Source: Poecilobothrus nobilitatus
Taxonomy: Eukaryota > Arthropoda > Insecta > Diptera > Dolichopodidae
Length of the DNA: 64,000 nt
Direction: 5' to 3'
Assembly (NCBI GenBank): GCA_947095535.1
Contig: OX352772.1
Coordinates: 257,791,746 to 257,855,745, forward strand
Part shown: piece after piece, positions 32,122-43,050 of the stretch
How positions within the stretch are numbered: position 1 is the stretch's first letter
How the letters are laid out: each line of letters opens with the position of its first letter
Notes under the pieces: generated by a model
Databases searched by the model: none
Seen by the model: only the letters and a program-made list of their open reading frames with translations
What the model was told of the DNA's origin: nothing
Position numbers and translations under genes: made by a program

Positions 32122-34162
32122 TCATAATACGAATTAATACAGATAAGAAAAAAAAATATTTTTTAAAATCTTATGTTTTTTGCCGACGGCATTTCAAAAA
32201 AAATGTTTATGTTTTGCCGACGGCATTTCAATAAATTGTCACAGAACTGTCATAGCTACACTACTAACACCTAAAAATAAATCAATTATTATTTCTTTAT
32301 TATATTTAAACTTACCAATATTAATCCAAATTTTGCTGGTGATTTTTCACATAACGTTTACATTCACAAAATTTAAGATGTTATGTTTTTAAATTTAATT
32401 ACTATTTTTTTTGTAATTATGTACATAATATTGTTACTGCTGCATTTAATGTTTATTTCTAAGTATCAATAATTATCGAAATCGTCTTTCTCTTTTTTAC
32501 TAAAAGAAATCATTATTATTGTTTCATAATTGCAATACATACTATAATAGTTAATTAACTTTATTATTAACTCTATTCGTCACCAGATGTCATCGCGATA
32601 GATAAGATATTAATTTAATTAATTTTTAATCATCGCTTTTGGATAGATTTCTTATGTACTATAATCATATGACTCTTATGTAAGGTCGATTATAATTCTT
32701 TTAATATATAATAAAAATGCAATTTGTTACTGCTAAGGTTAATGAACTATATTACATAAAGAATTATATGATTACAATGTGAATGGCATTTTTGTTCAGT
32801 TAGAATAAAATTCAATATGATATTTTCTAATTTTTTAAGTTGTCGCTACCGCCAAAAGGAAGCGAGTTAGATATGGATATATATATATATTCTGAATCAG
32901 GATCACCTCCTGATTCCATTTAGCGATGTCCGTCCGTTCGTTCGCATGATAACTCAAAAACTAATGAAGCTATCTTGTTGAAATTTATATAGTAGGTTAC
33001 TAATTACGAAAGGAAGGCTAAGTTTGAATCTGGCAAAATCGGTCTATGGGTTCGGGTAAGTAGATATAGGGGCACTTTGGCATGGGAAAAAATAAGCCCA
33101 TATCGCACGACCTAGTTTTTAATAAAACATATCGTACGCCCACGCAAATTAACCTATATTTGAATGACCTTGAGTTTTAGAGAAACCGGAAGTGTTGTGA
33201 CCTGGATTCTGTTAGAAGTTGGGGTAAAACAAGGCTTTTAGAGCTCTTTGATTGTATATTATAATAGGTCAACATGAAAATAGTTAGCAAAACTATTATA
33301 TGTAAATATTAAAGCACGTGTTATTTAATGTTGGTGAACTAGTTTTAAAGTGTATCTTTAAGGAATGCGTGTTTTTTTTTGTGTTGGTTAACTAGTTTTA
33401 CTATAGGAAGAAATACAAAATAACAATTAGCATCTTCGTTTTTTTTTTTTTTTTAGCAGAATATCTGGTTTAGATTACTATGTAGTATTTTGAAAAGGTA
33501 GAAAAAGAAAGAGGCAAGAAAAGTTGAATGCAAATAGATTGGTATAGTATAGTATAGTAAGAACGTAGAATATATATCTACATATATATGTTGCATATAA
33601 AAAGGTTAAAAAGAAATTCAAAATAGAAATTAGAGTCCACATGTACCTTTCTCTTTTTTTTCGTTTGATTAAACCTGGTTTTGTTTACAATATTTGTATA
33701 TTATTTAAAAAATAGAAAAAAAGGTAGCAGAATAAATTAAATTATCAAGATAAATTTATTAAGAATATATTTTTTTTTTTTTTTTTCTTTATTAATTTAT
33801 TAATTCTATATTGTTAACATTTAAATTTTTAATTACAAAATAACTATGTGGATACAGTGATAAATCCAAACAAAGTAATTACAATATTGAATACAGTTTT
33901 ATAATAATTTATATGTGATATTTTAGAATAAGGTTTTGTTTTTTTTTAATTGGTTATGCGACCTTAGCCGATATCGGCTGTCTGATCTTACTATTTTTTG
34001 CTGTTTTGTACAAATAATTCTTTTTTAATTTTCAAACCAAATTCAAACTAAAAAATCAATTAAAAAATTCACACTAAAAACTTTTTTTTTTTGTTCCTTT
34101 TCTTTTTTTCTCTTCTTTCCCTTCTTTCTTCATTAAATTATTTTTAAATTAAAATTAAATCT

Positions 34163-37069
34163 TCATGTAATTTTAGAACGTATAAATTCTAAAATTAATT
34201 TCTTAAAATTTGCGATACTATCAACCTCTTTTAAAGTATTAGGCAATTTATTAAACTTTTTTAAGCAATTGTATAGACAATTGTTTTTTTGACTATTAGT
34301 TTTGAAAAGAGATAAATAAAAATTTGTTTTGTTCCTGGTATTGTGAGTATGAATATTTAACATCCTATCCAGAATGAAGTTATGTTTGATTAAATTGTTA
34401 GTGATTTTATATGATAGCAAATACGTTTCACGCTCACAAATGGCACAAAAGCTTAGATATTTTTCTGAATATAACATGTTAGTGGGAAATAGCAATGGAT
34501 ATCTGTGTATAACTTTAATACTTTTTTTTACAAGAATATCTAGTTTTTTTAACATAAAATTCGAAGCATTGTTCCAAATGGGGTTTAGGTATGTTACATT
34601 AGATAAAATATAAGATGAGTAAATTGAAAACATAGCGGATTTAGATAGATAGTTACGAAGTCTTTTTAATATGAAAATGTAAGGACTAGTTTTTTTAGCT
34701 ATATAATCAATATGCTCGAACCATTTCAATTTACTATCTAGGATTAAACCTAAGTAGTTAAAAGTTTTAACCGATTCGATAGTATGGTTACCATATGAAA
34801 TTATAGAATTAGAAAACTTTTTATTTTCAAAGAATATTACTTTGGTTTTGCGGAAATTTAGTAGTAATCGATGATGTCCTAGAAATTCCTCTATTTTTTT
34901 TAGATCTTCTCTTATCCAATCTACTAGTTCACTCTCAGTGCTTTCGGCGTATTTTAAAGCGGCATCGTCAGCATAAAGCTGAAGAGCACCCTTTAAATTT
35001 AATTTAGCCATATCATTGATATATATTTTAAAAAAATCTGGACCCAAGATAGATCCCTGCGGTACACCACTTTTAACATACGCCAACCGACTTTTAGTAG
35101 AGTTAATACGAACTACTTGCTGCCTATTTGACAAATAACTTCTGAAGAAATTTAGATTAGATTGATCTAGATTAAATTTATGTAATTTTAAAAGCAAAAT
35201 GTCATGATCGACACAGTCGAAAGCTTTTTGAATGTCTAAGAAAACACAAGCTACATATTTTTGATTATCTATGCCTTTTGAAATGTAATCAGTTAAACTA
35301 AGACATGCAGCGGTAGTATTTGAATATTTTACAAACCCAAATTGTTCCTCTGCTAGAATTGGGTTGCTATACAGAAATTTGTGCAGCCGGTTTCTGATAA
35401 TGATTTCAAATATTTTTGAAAAAGATGGTAAAACCGAGATTGGGCGATAATTAGAGCAAATATCCGTTCTTCCACTTTTAAATATTGGAGTGACTACGGC
35501 TATTTTTAATGATTGCGGAAATGTTGAAGAACGAAAAGCTGAATTAATGAATTTAATTAATATTGGATTCAATTTATCCGAGTATTTTTTGATAAATTTT
35601 ATTGAAATATTATCAATACCAGTTGCTGCATTTGATCTTAACTGCGATATAACTTCTGTAACTTCTTGAATATCAGTATCATGTAAGTTAAAATGTGATT
35701 GTATATTGTAAGAGAATCTATTAAAATATTCTAGATTAATTCGATTTGTTTTAATTTCTAACTCTTTGGTTATATTAATAAAATAACTATTAACGGTCTC
35801 TGCAATTTCATGATCATTCTCTATTGTTTTATTACAATATTTAAGAGCTTTGATTTTTAAATTGTTAGTTGGATCATCTGTATTAAATATAATTTTTTTG
35901 TAAATATTCCACAGATTTCTGCCATTATTTTGGCTTTGCGTGATTTGATTTGAATAAAAACTGTTTTTCGCTTGCCTAATTAATTTTTTAACTTCTTTCT
36001 TACTTTTTGCATACAGTTCGGCGACGTGACAGTCATTAGGGTATTTTTTTTTAAATCTAAAATATGAATCTCTAATTTTTATTTTATTTAGAATTACATC
36101 GTTCATCCAATAGTTCTTTTTTTTATTGCCAACTATAGGGACCTTTCTTGTATTATTTCTTATAATGAAACTTAAATCTGATACGATATGATCAAAGTTT
36201 GTATATGAATTTAAGTTAGACCAAATACAATTTTTAGATATATTTTCATAGTTTAGAACTGTTTTGAAATTTATTTGTGTGTTCTTGCTAAACTTGCAAT
36301 CAAAACTAATAAGAAACTGTTGGTGATCCGATAGCGTTGTATCTAATATATGGAAAAAATAACTGAATCTCACTAAGTCGGTGATAAAATGATCAATTAT
36401 CGTATTTGTAGTTTTACCCTTGCGGGTAGCAAAACGCTCGGATATTTGGTTATATACTAGATATCCATTACTAAGTAAATTATTAGTATAAGTTTTTATA
36501 TCGCGGCTATTTTTATTCAGTAAATTAATATTAAAATCACCAAATATCAATGTATTATTAAACCTTATCGTCCATTCATTAATTTTGTCTAAGAATACGG
36601 AAATTCTAGTTTCAGGAGACCTATATATAGACATTATGTTTATATCTTCTTTTATCAGTTTAACTACTAACATATTTGACTTATTAACTTTTTCTTCATA
36701 AATGGCTGTGCTATTAATACCTTCATCTACATAAATAGCAACCCCACCATACGAGTCATCGCGATTAGAAAAATAGCTGCAATAACCAGGAATATTAAAA
36801 AATTGATTTTCACCTTCTCCTAGCCATATTTCAGTAAGTACAACTATGTGAACCTGAAATTTATAGCTACTCAAAAGATACTCTAGATCATCTAATTTAT
36901 TTTTTAAACTTTGCATATTTAAATATATAACATTGCAATTTTCACCGAAATTACAGGTACCTTGAAAACTATTCAACCTAGTATAATAATTTACTTTCAT
37001 GGATTCATCGATATTTATCACATCATCCAATTCCATTATAAATGCTTTTGAAACAATAATAAAACTCAA
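34163..37069 (-). CDS. CR1-like ORF2: AP endonuclease and reverse transcriptase, intact
   Basis: This is a 968-codon open frame. The endonuclease occupies about residues 45-255, with VIYLNMQSLKNKLDDLEYLL, VVLTEIWLG, IFGDFNIN and LSDHQQFLISFD. The RT occupies about residues 490-760. KIAVVTPIFKSGRTDICSNY and YRPISVLPSFSKIFE lead in. Palm motif A is VFLDIQKAFDCVDH, GVPQGSILGP follows, and QLYADDAALKY is the catalytic YADD. All landmark residues are present and no stop interrupts them, so the copy is young or under little decay. Two ATGs lie at the start; the second (MELDDVINIDES, residue 12) is a plausible alternative. Confidence 0.9.
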   Translation of the reverse strand: MSFIIVSKAFIMELDDVINIDESMKVNYYTRLNSFQGTCNFGENCNVIYLNMQSLKNKLDDLEYLLSSYKFQVHIVVLTEIWLGEGENQFFNIPGYCSYFSNRDDSYGGVAIYVDEGINSTAIYEEKVNKSNMLVVKLIKEDINIMSIYRSPETRISVFLDKINEWTIRFNNTLIFGDFNINLLNKNSRDIKTYTNNLLSNGYLVYNQISERFATRKGKTTNTIIDHFITDLVRFSYFFHILDTTLSDHQQFLISFDCKFSKNTQINFKTVLNYENISKNCIWSNLNSYTNFDHIVSDLSFIIRNNTRKVPIVGNKKKNYWMNDVILNKIKIRDSYFRFKKKYPNDCHVAELYAKSKKEVKKLIRQAKNSFYSNQITQSQNNGRNLWNIYKKIIFNTDDPTNNLKIKALKYCNKTIENDHEIAETVNSYFINITKELEIKTNRINLEYFNRFSYNIQSHFNLHDTDIQEVTEVISQLRSNAATGIDNISIKFIKKYSDKLNPILIKFINSAFRSSTFPQSLKIAVVTPIFKSGRTDICSNYRPISVLPSFSKIFEIIIRNRLHKFLYSNPILAEEQFGFVKYSNTTAACLSLTDYISKGIDNQKYVACVFLDIQKAFDCVDHDILLLKLHKFNLDQSNLNFFRSYLSNRQQVVRINSTKSRLAYVKSGVPQGSILGPDFFKIYINDMAKLNLKGALQLYADDAALKYAESTESELVDWIREDLKKIEEFLGHHRLLLNFRKTKVIFFENKKFSNSIISYGNHTIESVKTFNYLGLILDSKLKWFEHIDYIAKKTSPYIFILKRLRNYLSKSAMFSIYSSYILSNVTYLNPIWNNASNFMLKKLDILVKKSIKVIHRYPLLFPTNMLYSEKYLSFCAICERETYLLSYKITNNLIKHNFILDRMLNIHTHNTRNKTNFYLSLFKTNSQKNNCLYNCLKKFNKLPNTLKEVDSIANFKKLILEFIRSKIT

Positions 37070-37339
37070 AATTTATTGAGTTGAATTTGAAATCGAGTGA
37101 AATCGATATCGAGTATTGAGTTGGTTGATCGAAATTTATTGGGTCGAGCTTAATTATTAAAAAAAAAGTAGTTCGACACTCGAATGGAAGTTTGACTTTT
37201 AAGTGTGATTTCCGATTTAATTTATAAGAAGTAACAATAATATTTTGTAGTAAAACGTGAAAATCAATTATAATAAAAAGAAAAACGCGATAATTAGTTG
37301 TAACAAAAGGAGAAAAAATTAAATGTGAAAAACACATAG

Positions 37340-37790
37340 GTTAAGTTAGAGCAAAATTTAAGAAACTTATTAGATTTAATCTTAATTGTGAAGAGATCTG
37401 TTGTAAATATTAATAAGTTATAAAAGTAAGAAAAAAATGTTTGTAGTGTAAAATTATTAAATTGCAAAAAAATATTGTTAAAATTAAAGTATGCTTGTTA
37501 ATAAATATTAAATAGTTTAAAAATAATGTTAAATTCAAAAAGAAAAAATATTAAATATAAAAAGTTCTTAGTGTAGATTAAGTTAATGTAAAATTTAAAA
37601 AACTTATTAGATTTAATCTTAATTGTTAATAGAGTTGCTGTAAATATTAATAAATTATAAAAGTAAGATAAAAATTTATGAAGTATAAAAGTATTCAATT
37701 GCAAAAAAATATTACCAATATTATAGTATGGTTGTTTATAAATGTTAAATGGTTTATAAATTATATTAAAGTTCCAAAAAAATAAAATAA
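37340..37790. repeat. Two tandem ~238-bp units between LINE ORF1 and ORF2
   Basis: The segment with 'aacttattagatttaatctt' at 37,363 recurs at 37,601, and following sequence ('gtaaatattaataa', 'attgcaaaaaaatatt') recurs in step. The ~890 bp between the end of ORF1 and ORF2 is otherwise AT-rich and non-coding, which is a long spacer for a LINE. Confidence 0.65.
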
Positions 37791-37963
37791 AAATAAAAAA
37801 ATATAAAAGAGTTTTAATTAATTCAAAGTTACTTAATTTATGGTAATGAAAACTTTGAAGAAAAAAAAAAAAAAAAAAATTTTTTTTTAGGTTATGTGCT
37901 ATTTCAAATAATTTTATACAACCTAAATGATTTCTACTAAATGAGCCAATACAATTATAATAA

Positions 37964-38969
37964 TTAAGTGAAAATTTTCTTAATATTATTAATATCATTA
38001 AAAGAAGAAATTTTAAAAACCTTACTTCCTTCCTTCTGGCGTAGATGAATTTGGCCGTCTTTAACCCAAAGAAATTGTAAGTTTTTGGTTTTTTTGATGT
38101 TTTTTGCCTCGCTATACAGTTCGGCTTGAAAAGGCGTAAGATGATGGAGAAAGAAAATCTGTTTATTTTCCACACCAATATTTAATTCAGCAGAAAATAG
38201 GCGTTTAAAATTCTTCTTGGCATCCATAAATTTTTTTTTTTTTCAGTAGTCTTAAACTCAAGAAGGTACAGGCCGTTGGTTGTATTTTTATTTTTATTCC
38301 AGAGTGGTTTAATAGCAGAAAAATCTTCAGCCGTCCCATTAAATCCAATTTTTCCTCCAATTTTTAAAATTGTTTCCATTGGGTTGTTTAAATTATTTGG
38401 AAGGCCAGCTACAACAACATTATTTTTTATTTTTGATTGGTGCACCTCATCGGATATGCCTTCTATTTTATTAATCTTTTTTTCTAATTCACTATTTTTG
38501 TCTTGAGCAATTACCAATTGTTTTTTCAAGTTTTCATTTTCTCTTAGAACTTCTTTATTTTGTTGAATTAAGTCGAGCAGTGTGTCAGAATTAAATTGTT
38601 GGGATTTTCGGATATCTATTACAACATCTGCTAATTTTTTCAGGAAAGCAGCTAATGTTTCATCCATGATAGAAGTTGTAAAATCAAAGGTGGATAGTTC
38701 GTTAACTGAATCAATATTTGTTGAAATAGCATGCTGCTCTTTTCCATCTTCTTCTACAACTGGATTTTCCACCATAATAAAGGACACGTTGCTACCGGCA
38801 GGACATTTTGGACACATCCATGGTGTGGTGCTTTTTTAATTTTTTCAAAATGTTCAGCTAAAATTCCAACACATTCAATGTCATATGAGCCTTGGCACAA
38901 ACCACTGCAAGTTACCCATTTTGCCCTTCCAGTCAAGTTTTTACCACAAATATTACATTGTTTAACCAT
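37964..38969 (-). pseudogene. CR1-like LINE ORF1 (two frameshifts)
   Basis: The N-terminus (from 38,969) has a PHD-like finger: QCNICGKNLTGRAKWVTCSG, LCQGSYDIEC, then CPKCPAG in a shifted frame near 38,820. The middle is a coiled coil (LKKQLVIAQDKNSELEKKIN) followed by NNVVVAGLPN. The C-terminus (37,964-38,227) has IFFLHHLTPFQAELYSEAKN and FLWVKDGQIHLRQK, which matches the baculovirus FP25K-like domain common in insect LINE ORF1 proteins. It is joined after a shift in a poly-T run (38,228-38,241). ORF1p would bind the LINE RNA. Confidence 0.8.
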
Positions 38970-39659
38970 TTCGATTCTTGCTAGTATGTAAATTATATTA
39001 TTTGTACTGGAATTGATAAAGATACTGATATTGCATTCTTAAATTTCTGAATGCCTGGTATATGATGGCTTGTATGTTATGAAATTAGAAGGTCAAAACA
39101 AAAAGGAAAATCAAAAGGGTATTAATTTCTATGTAGAAAATTCTAAAATAGAAACTATGTAATCAGAAGATTTAAATTGAAATTTGTAATTATGTCATAC
39201 AGATGGTAGACAAATTACGTTTTCGTTATGTATTAAGTTGAGTATGCTTATTTTTTCTAATTTTCATTTTAAAAATAAATTTCTCGTTTTACTTTTTTTC
39301 GTTCTAATTAGGTGATACGAAATATAATAGTACATTGCCTACTTATATTGAATCATCTATTCTAATTTTTTTTTTTTGTGTTGGTTAACTAGTTTTACTA
39401 TAGAAAGAAATACAAAATAACAATTAGCATCTTCGTTTTTTTTTTTAGCAGAATATCTGTTTAGATTACTATGTAGTACTTTAAAAAGGTAGAAAAAGAA
39501 AGAGGCAAGAAAAGTTGAATGCAAATAGATTGGTATAGTATAGTAAGAACGTAGAATATATATCTACATATATATGTTGCATATAAAAAGGTTAAAAAGA
39601 AATTCAAACTTTATTAACTTTAATGTACAAAATATAAAGTGCATTTTATTTTTAGAGTA

Positions 39660-39887
39660 TTACAAAAATCTCTTTTTAAATATGTTTTTACGATGACTAC
39701 TACTTAAAATTGTAGATATGATGGGTTCAATGATCTTTATTCGCCTTTGAAATCTCATTCTATCAATTGCATATTGTTGCCAATGATTTTTCCGAGAAAA
39801 ATTGTAAGCAAAGCTCCATACATACATAACTTTAATTTGTAAAGTTGAATTAAATCGTACGTTTTTAGTTGGATTATTTAATTCCAT
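39660..39887 (-). CDS. Small basic aromatic protein, copy B
   Basis: This 75-aa intact frame differs from the copy A protein (27,587-27,814) by a single visible residue (Val for Leu near residue 10). It contains the same MYVWSFAYNFSRKNHWQQYA core shared with the element-1 protein at 11,659-11,970. It is the outermost left gene, about 290 bp inside the end of the inverted repeat. Function unknown; conservation across lineages argues that it is a real gene. Confidence 0.6.
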   Translation of the reverse strand: MELNNPTKNVRFNSTLQIKVMYVWSFAYNFSRKNHWQQYAIDRMRFQRRIKIIEPIISTILSSSHRKNIFKKRFL

Positions 39888-40075
39888 ATGATCTATGTAT
39901 TAAATTTATGTTACAAATAAAAATTATTTTTTTGTTTTTTTTTTTGTTTTTTATTTTAACACGTTTTCTTTAAGTAAGTACATATAGATATTAAAACTAT
40001 TTTTAATTGCACATCTTAAACTTGAACTTACATTATGTGTTGGAATAGGACACATAGATTTAAAATGTTCAATTT

Positions 40076-40435
40076 TTAACAATGATGGCAATCATTTATT
40101 TTAGTATCTATGTATTTTTCAAGAAAATTTTTTTTCTGCTTTCCTTTAACGTAAATTATATCAGCTGATTGTAAATAGTACTTAAGTATATCCCTCAAAC
40201 ATAAGTATTCTACTGTACCACTATTCCATTTTAATCCATTTATTTTATTTTCAGAACATTGAATATTGTATTTTGTTTCATGATTAAGTTCTTCTTCGGG
40301 GTAAGGCGCTTTAAAATGATATACAATTGGAATTAAACTCCCCTTTTTAAGAATAGCCAATTCCTTTATAAAATATTGCTTTTCATATCCTTGTACAAAT
40401 TGTAAGTCAACAATGAAAATTTGTTGGTTATCCAT
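40076..40435 (-). CDS. DEDD-exonuclease-like ORFan, element 2 copy B
   Basis: This 119-aa intact frame differs from copy A by only a few residues (for example QGYEK for QGNEK). It has the family landmarks IVDLQFV, YFIKELAILKKGSLIPIVYH and IIYVKGKQKKNFLEKYID. It is divergent from the packaging ATPase, with paired TATA boxes in the 120-bp gap. The true catalytic role is unknown: motif I of a DEDD nuclease would need D-x-E, and this family has D-x-Q. An inactive nuclease fold is therefore possible. Confidence 0.6.
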   Translation of the reverse strand: MDNQQIFIVDLQFVQGYEKQYFIKELAILKKGSLIPIVYHFKAPYPEEELNHETKYNIQCSENKINGLKWNSGTVEYLCLRDILKYYLQSADIIYVKGKQKKNFLEKYIDTKINDCHHC

Positions 40436-40481
40436 TATGAATGTTGATGAATGGATAACCTTTTGAGTGAATGAAGCGGGA

Positions 40482-40521
40482 CTTTATATTCTCTTTCTGA
40501 CTGTACATTTTGGTATAAATA
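40482..40521. promoter_or_regulatory. Divergent TATA boxes between ORFan and ATPase, copy B
   Basis: TATAAATA at 40,514 is 43 nt before the ATPase ATG (40,557). TATAAAG on the - strand, starting at 40,488, is 53 nt before the ORFan ATG (40,435). Confidence 0.6.
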
Positions 40522-40556
40522 TAGCTTTGCTATCATGAATAATTAATTATTTAATT

Positions 40557-41222
40557 ATGTTTTTTCACCCATTTACAATGATGGTGGCTGGGCCAACTTG
40601 TTGTGGAAAAACTACTTTCATTCATAACCTAATAAAATTAAAAAATAAAATCATACATCCGCAAATCAATAAAATTATTTGGTGTAACCCAGATAAAAAT
40701 GCAGTACCGAATGATATAACAGATCTTGAGTATAGCAACAGTATTCCTGATTTTAGTGATAATAGAAACTCTGCATTAATTGTGATAGATGATATTATGT
40801 TAAATTCTTATGATAAACATGGCTGCGAACTGTTTACTACAGGATATCAGTAATATTTATCGGTAATATTTGTAACCCAAAATATATTTCATCAAGGTAA
40901 ATTTTCCAGAGATATTTCACTGAATTGCAAATACATAATTCTTTTTAAGAATCCTAGAAATAAATCACAGATATTAGCCCGTCAAATATATCCGAATCAG
41001 GTCAAGGAATTTGAGAAAGTATATAATGAAGTAACATCTAAGCCATATGGTTATATATTAATAGATCTTACTCAAGAAGTTAATGATTTATTTAGATTGA
41101 GAAGTGATATTTTCAAGCAAGATTTGTGTTATTGTACAACAAATCAGTTGGAACAATATGCAAAAGAATATGAAACGATTGAAAATCAACCGACATATAT
41201 TGCACCTGTTAAAAAATTCTAA
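40557..41222 (+). pseudogene. Polinton-2 packaging ATPase, copy B (one in-frame stop)
   Basis: It has the same architecture as copy A: Walker A GPTCCGKT near residue 12, Walker B LIVIDDIM near residue 81, then a TAA at 40,851-40,853 followed in frame by the TQN sensor region. It is 6 nt shorter than copy A because a short segment near 40,975 is missing. Apart from the TAA the frame is open for 222 codons. The 3' end overlaps the core-like gene by about 50 nt in another frame. Confidence 0.8.
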
Positions 41223-41496
41223 ACCGAAATTCCAAAGAGTTATTATAAAACATTGTGAACCAGATGTAATTAAAATAATTTGTGAAATATCGTTAACTAT
41301 TTTAAATGGTAACTGTAAGTTGAATAAAAAAACAAAAAATCAATTAAAAAGATATAAAAGGGAGTTAAGATCACTCATTTGTTATAAAAAATCAATAAAT
41401 AATAAACGAAAAATTATTGTTCAAAAAGGAGGATTTTTACCCCCTCTTCTTGGTGCAGTTCTTTCAGGGTTGATTGGAAATCATTTAATAAAATGA
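41170..41496 (+). CDS. Small basic core-like protein, copy B
   Basis: This intact 108-aa frame starts MKRLKINRHILHLLKNSKPK and ends in the family tail KGGFLPPLLGAVLSGLIGNH. Its stop overlaps the start of the next gene as ATGA at 41,493, suggesting coupled expression on one mRNA. The body is Lys-rich, which fits DNA binding inside the particle (inferred). The start was chosen at 41,170 because the upstream codons coincide with the ATPase frame. Confidence 0.6.
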   Translation: MKRLKINRHILHLLKNSKPKFQRVIIKHCEPDVIKIICEISLTILNGNCKLNKKTKNQLKRYKRELRSLICYKKSINNKRKIIVQKGGFLPPLLGAVLSGLIGNHLIK

Positions 41497-42146
41497 TAAT
41501 TCTCAAACCGGAAATATATCAAAAACTTAAACAAAATTCTAATCTTGAATTTAACAAGTTGGATAAAAATATGAAAAAAATTATGTTAAATAAGCATTTG
41601 ACTGATATCCAGAAATGGTATTTTTTACGGCAAAACTTGTTTAAAAAACAAAATCAGAGCAGAACTCTTCCACAAAACAGAGAAAAAGGAAAAACGATAC
41701 TAATGGAATCAAAAAGTACTCAAACACGTGTAAAACCATTACTTAAAGATGCAAAGGTACAATCAGATTCTGTTAAATATAGAGACATTAAAATGCAATT
41801 CCCTGAGGAAGAAATATATGAGGATACCCCTGATAATGTTTTTGAAGACGAAGAAAATGAAGAAAATGTTTTATCAAAAGCAATGTCTGCTGCAACAGCG
41901 AGGGAACGGTTAAGAAAACGAAAATCAATTAGGAGTAAAAATGTTCAAATATTTGAAACAGATACTGGTGATATAATAACAGTTCCATTAGATAGTCCAA
42001 GTCCACCAATGAAAAAGGAAAAAACTATAAATAGATCTCCAAACGTTTATTGCGATCAGCGAAAGCAGGTGATACTCAAACACAACTTAATTTTCCAATT
42101 CGTAAAAATAAATCTACAAGTTCATGGACAACGTACAAGTAAATGA
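41493..42146 (+). CDS. Acidic/Ser-rich Polinton protein, copy B
   Basis: This intact 217-codon frame starts MIILKPEIYQKLKQNSNLEF and contains MLNKHLTDIQKWYFLRQNLF. It has a central acidic stretch (EEEIYEDTPDNVFEDEENEE) and a basic RERLRKRKSIRS patch. The C-terminus is uncertain. After the CDQRK segment another frame (SAKAGDTQTQLNFPIRKN, ending SWTTYK) looks more natural and stops 4 nt earlier, so a 1-nt indel near 42,066 is possible. The end overlaps the penton ATG at 42,129. An internal or scaffold protein is plausible; no family recognised. Confidence 0.55.
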   Translation: MIILKPEIYQKLKQNSNLEFNKLDKNMKKIMLNKHLTDIQKWYFLRQNLFKKQNQSRTLPQNREKGKTILMESKSTQTRVKPLLKDAKVQSDSVKYRDIKMQFPEEEIYEDTPDNVFEDEENEENVLSKAMSAATARERLRKRKSIRSKNVQIFETDTGDIITVPLDSPSPPMKKEKTINRSPNVYCDQRKQVILKHNLIFQFVKINLQVHGQRTSK

Positions 42147-43050
42147 TGAATTTTACGTCACATTACTCAGTGATTCAACTATAAATTTTTTCCCCAAAAA
42201 AACACATTATCAACTTTTACGAATAAAATGGATAAATATATGATCGATTCTAATTGGAAAGTTGGTGTATCTGAAATATATGCTAATGATTTTATTCCAA
42301 ATGTCTATCGTGAGGAATGGGAAAAAAGTACTCAAATATATATCACTGGTAATTGGTATGCAGACAAACCGTATTGGTGTTTGGACTACTTATATACCAT
42401 ATAGTAGCGATCAAATGATATGCGATTGGAAGGTTCTGTTACTTCCTACTTTAATTCAAAATATTTGACCATTATTAGGATTTTCAAGAAAAGAAGTTTT
42501 ACGTCACCTAATTTGGGGTATTTTTAACTTTATAAATGACGATACAAACTATGTAATACCAAACAAAGCTGAGGAGTTTCCAAAAACTTTATTATACACT
42601 ACTATCTGTTTAAGTAAGCCAAAATTTAACATCAAATTAAGAACAAATTTCACTTACAGCTTAGATGGACTTTTAAAAACATGTTTTAATCAAGCTTTCG
42701 TAAAATTAACTGACCCTAAAAAATATAAACCTCGTGTAATTGAAGTTTTTAAATTGTTTATTGATAGCATGAATTTAATTCCTGTAGAGAAACCAGATAT
42801 GTTTTTTATATACACTGATATTATTGAACCACAAAATATAATTGGTAAAAATGTAAGATGTTTAAGAACTGTTAATACAGAAAATGCTTTTACTAAAACA
42901 GTAAAAGAATTTAACATAATTCAATATTGTAATGTTGAAAAATCATTTGATAGTATTTCAATGATCTTATGTGATAAATATGGTTATAAAATAAATTTTA
43001 GTGATAGTAGTATTCCTACAAAAATTATATTACATTTTAAAAAGGTATAA
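42129..43050 (+). pseudogene. Polinton-2 penton-like minor capsid protein, copy B (broken)
   Basis: It starts MDNVQVNDEFYVTLLSDS like copy A. A small indel at about 42,190 shifts the frame, and a 6-nt addition follows near 42,350. The TGA at 42,466-42,468 before PLLGFSRKEVL is shared with copy A. The C-terminal part (42,754-43,050) is open and ends ILHFKKV. The protein would form the penton; copy B carries more damage here than copy A. Confidence 0.75.

Larger units (their letters stand above)
25141..32128. mobile_element. Copy A: duplicated left part of Polinton 2
   Basis: From 25,141 to 32,128 the sequence matches 32,129 to about 43,538 nearly base for base, once the LINE in copy B and the MITE in copy A are removed. 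The block contains flank (25,141-26,103), left terminal repeat (26,104-27,302) and genes up to the start of the hexon. Copy A stops a few bases before where the hexon ATG should be. It is joined there to the flank of copy B. This looks like a tandem segmental duplication rather than a second transposition, because flank outside the inverted repeat is duplicated too. Confidence 0.85.
33772..39027 (-). mobile_element. CR1-like non-LTR retrotransposon in the Polinton-2 terminal repeat
   Basis: On the - strand it runs from ORF1 (PHD-like finger, coiled coil, FP25K-like C-terminus), through ORF2 (endonuclease and RT), to a 3' A-rich tail (poly-T at 33,772 on the + strand). The 5-bp ATATT occurs on both sides (33,767-33,771 and 39,028-39,032), and the uninterrupted site can be read in copy A and in the right repeat. 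It is nearly full length, with an intact ORF2. There is no RNase H, as expected for CR1-type LINEs. Confidence 0.85.
32915..39371 (+). repeat. Left terminal inverted repeat of Polinton 2, copy B (split by LINE)
   Basis: The two halves 32,915-33,771 and 39,028-39,371 together equal the reverse complement of 52,862-54,061. The LINE at 33,772-39,027 separates them, with an ATATT target duplication. Confidence 0.85.

Noticed and set aside
37498..38178. Hydrophobic 226-codon frame that could be a multi-pass membrane protein
   Set aside because: It is a Phe/Ile/Leu-rich reading of AT-rich LINE spacer and overlaps the ORF1 C-terminus in another frame. It has no start context or family features.
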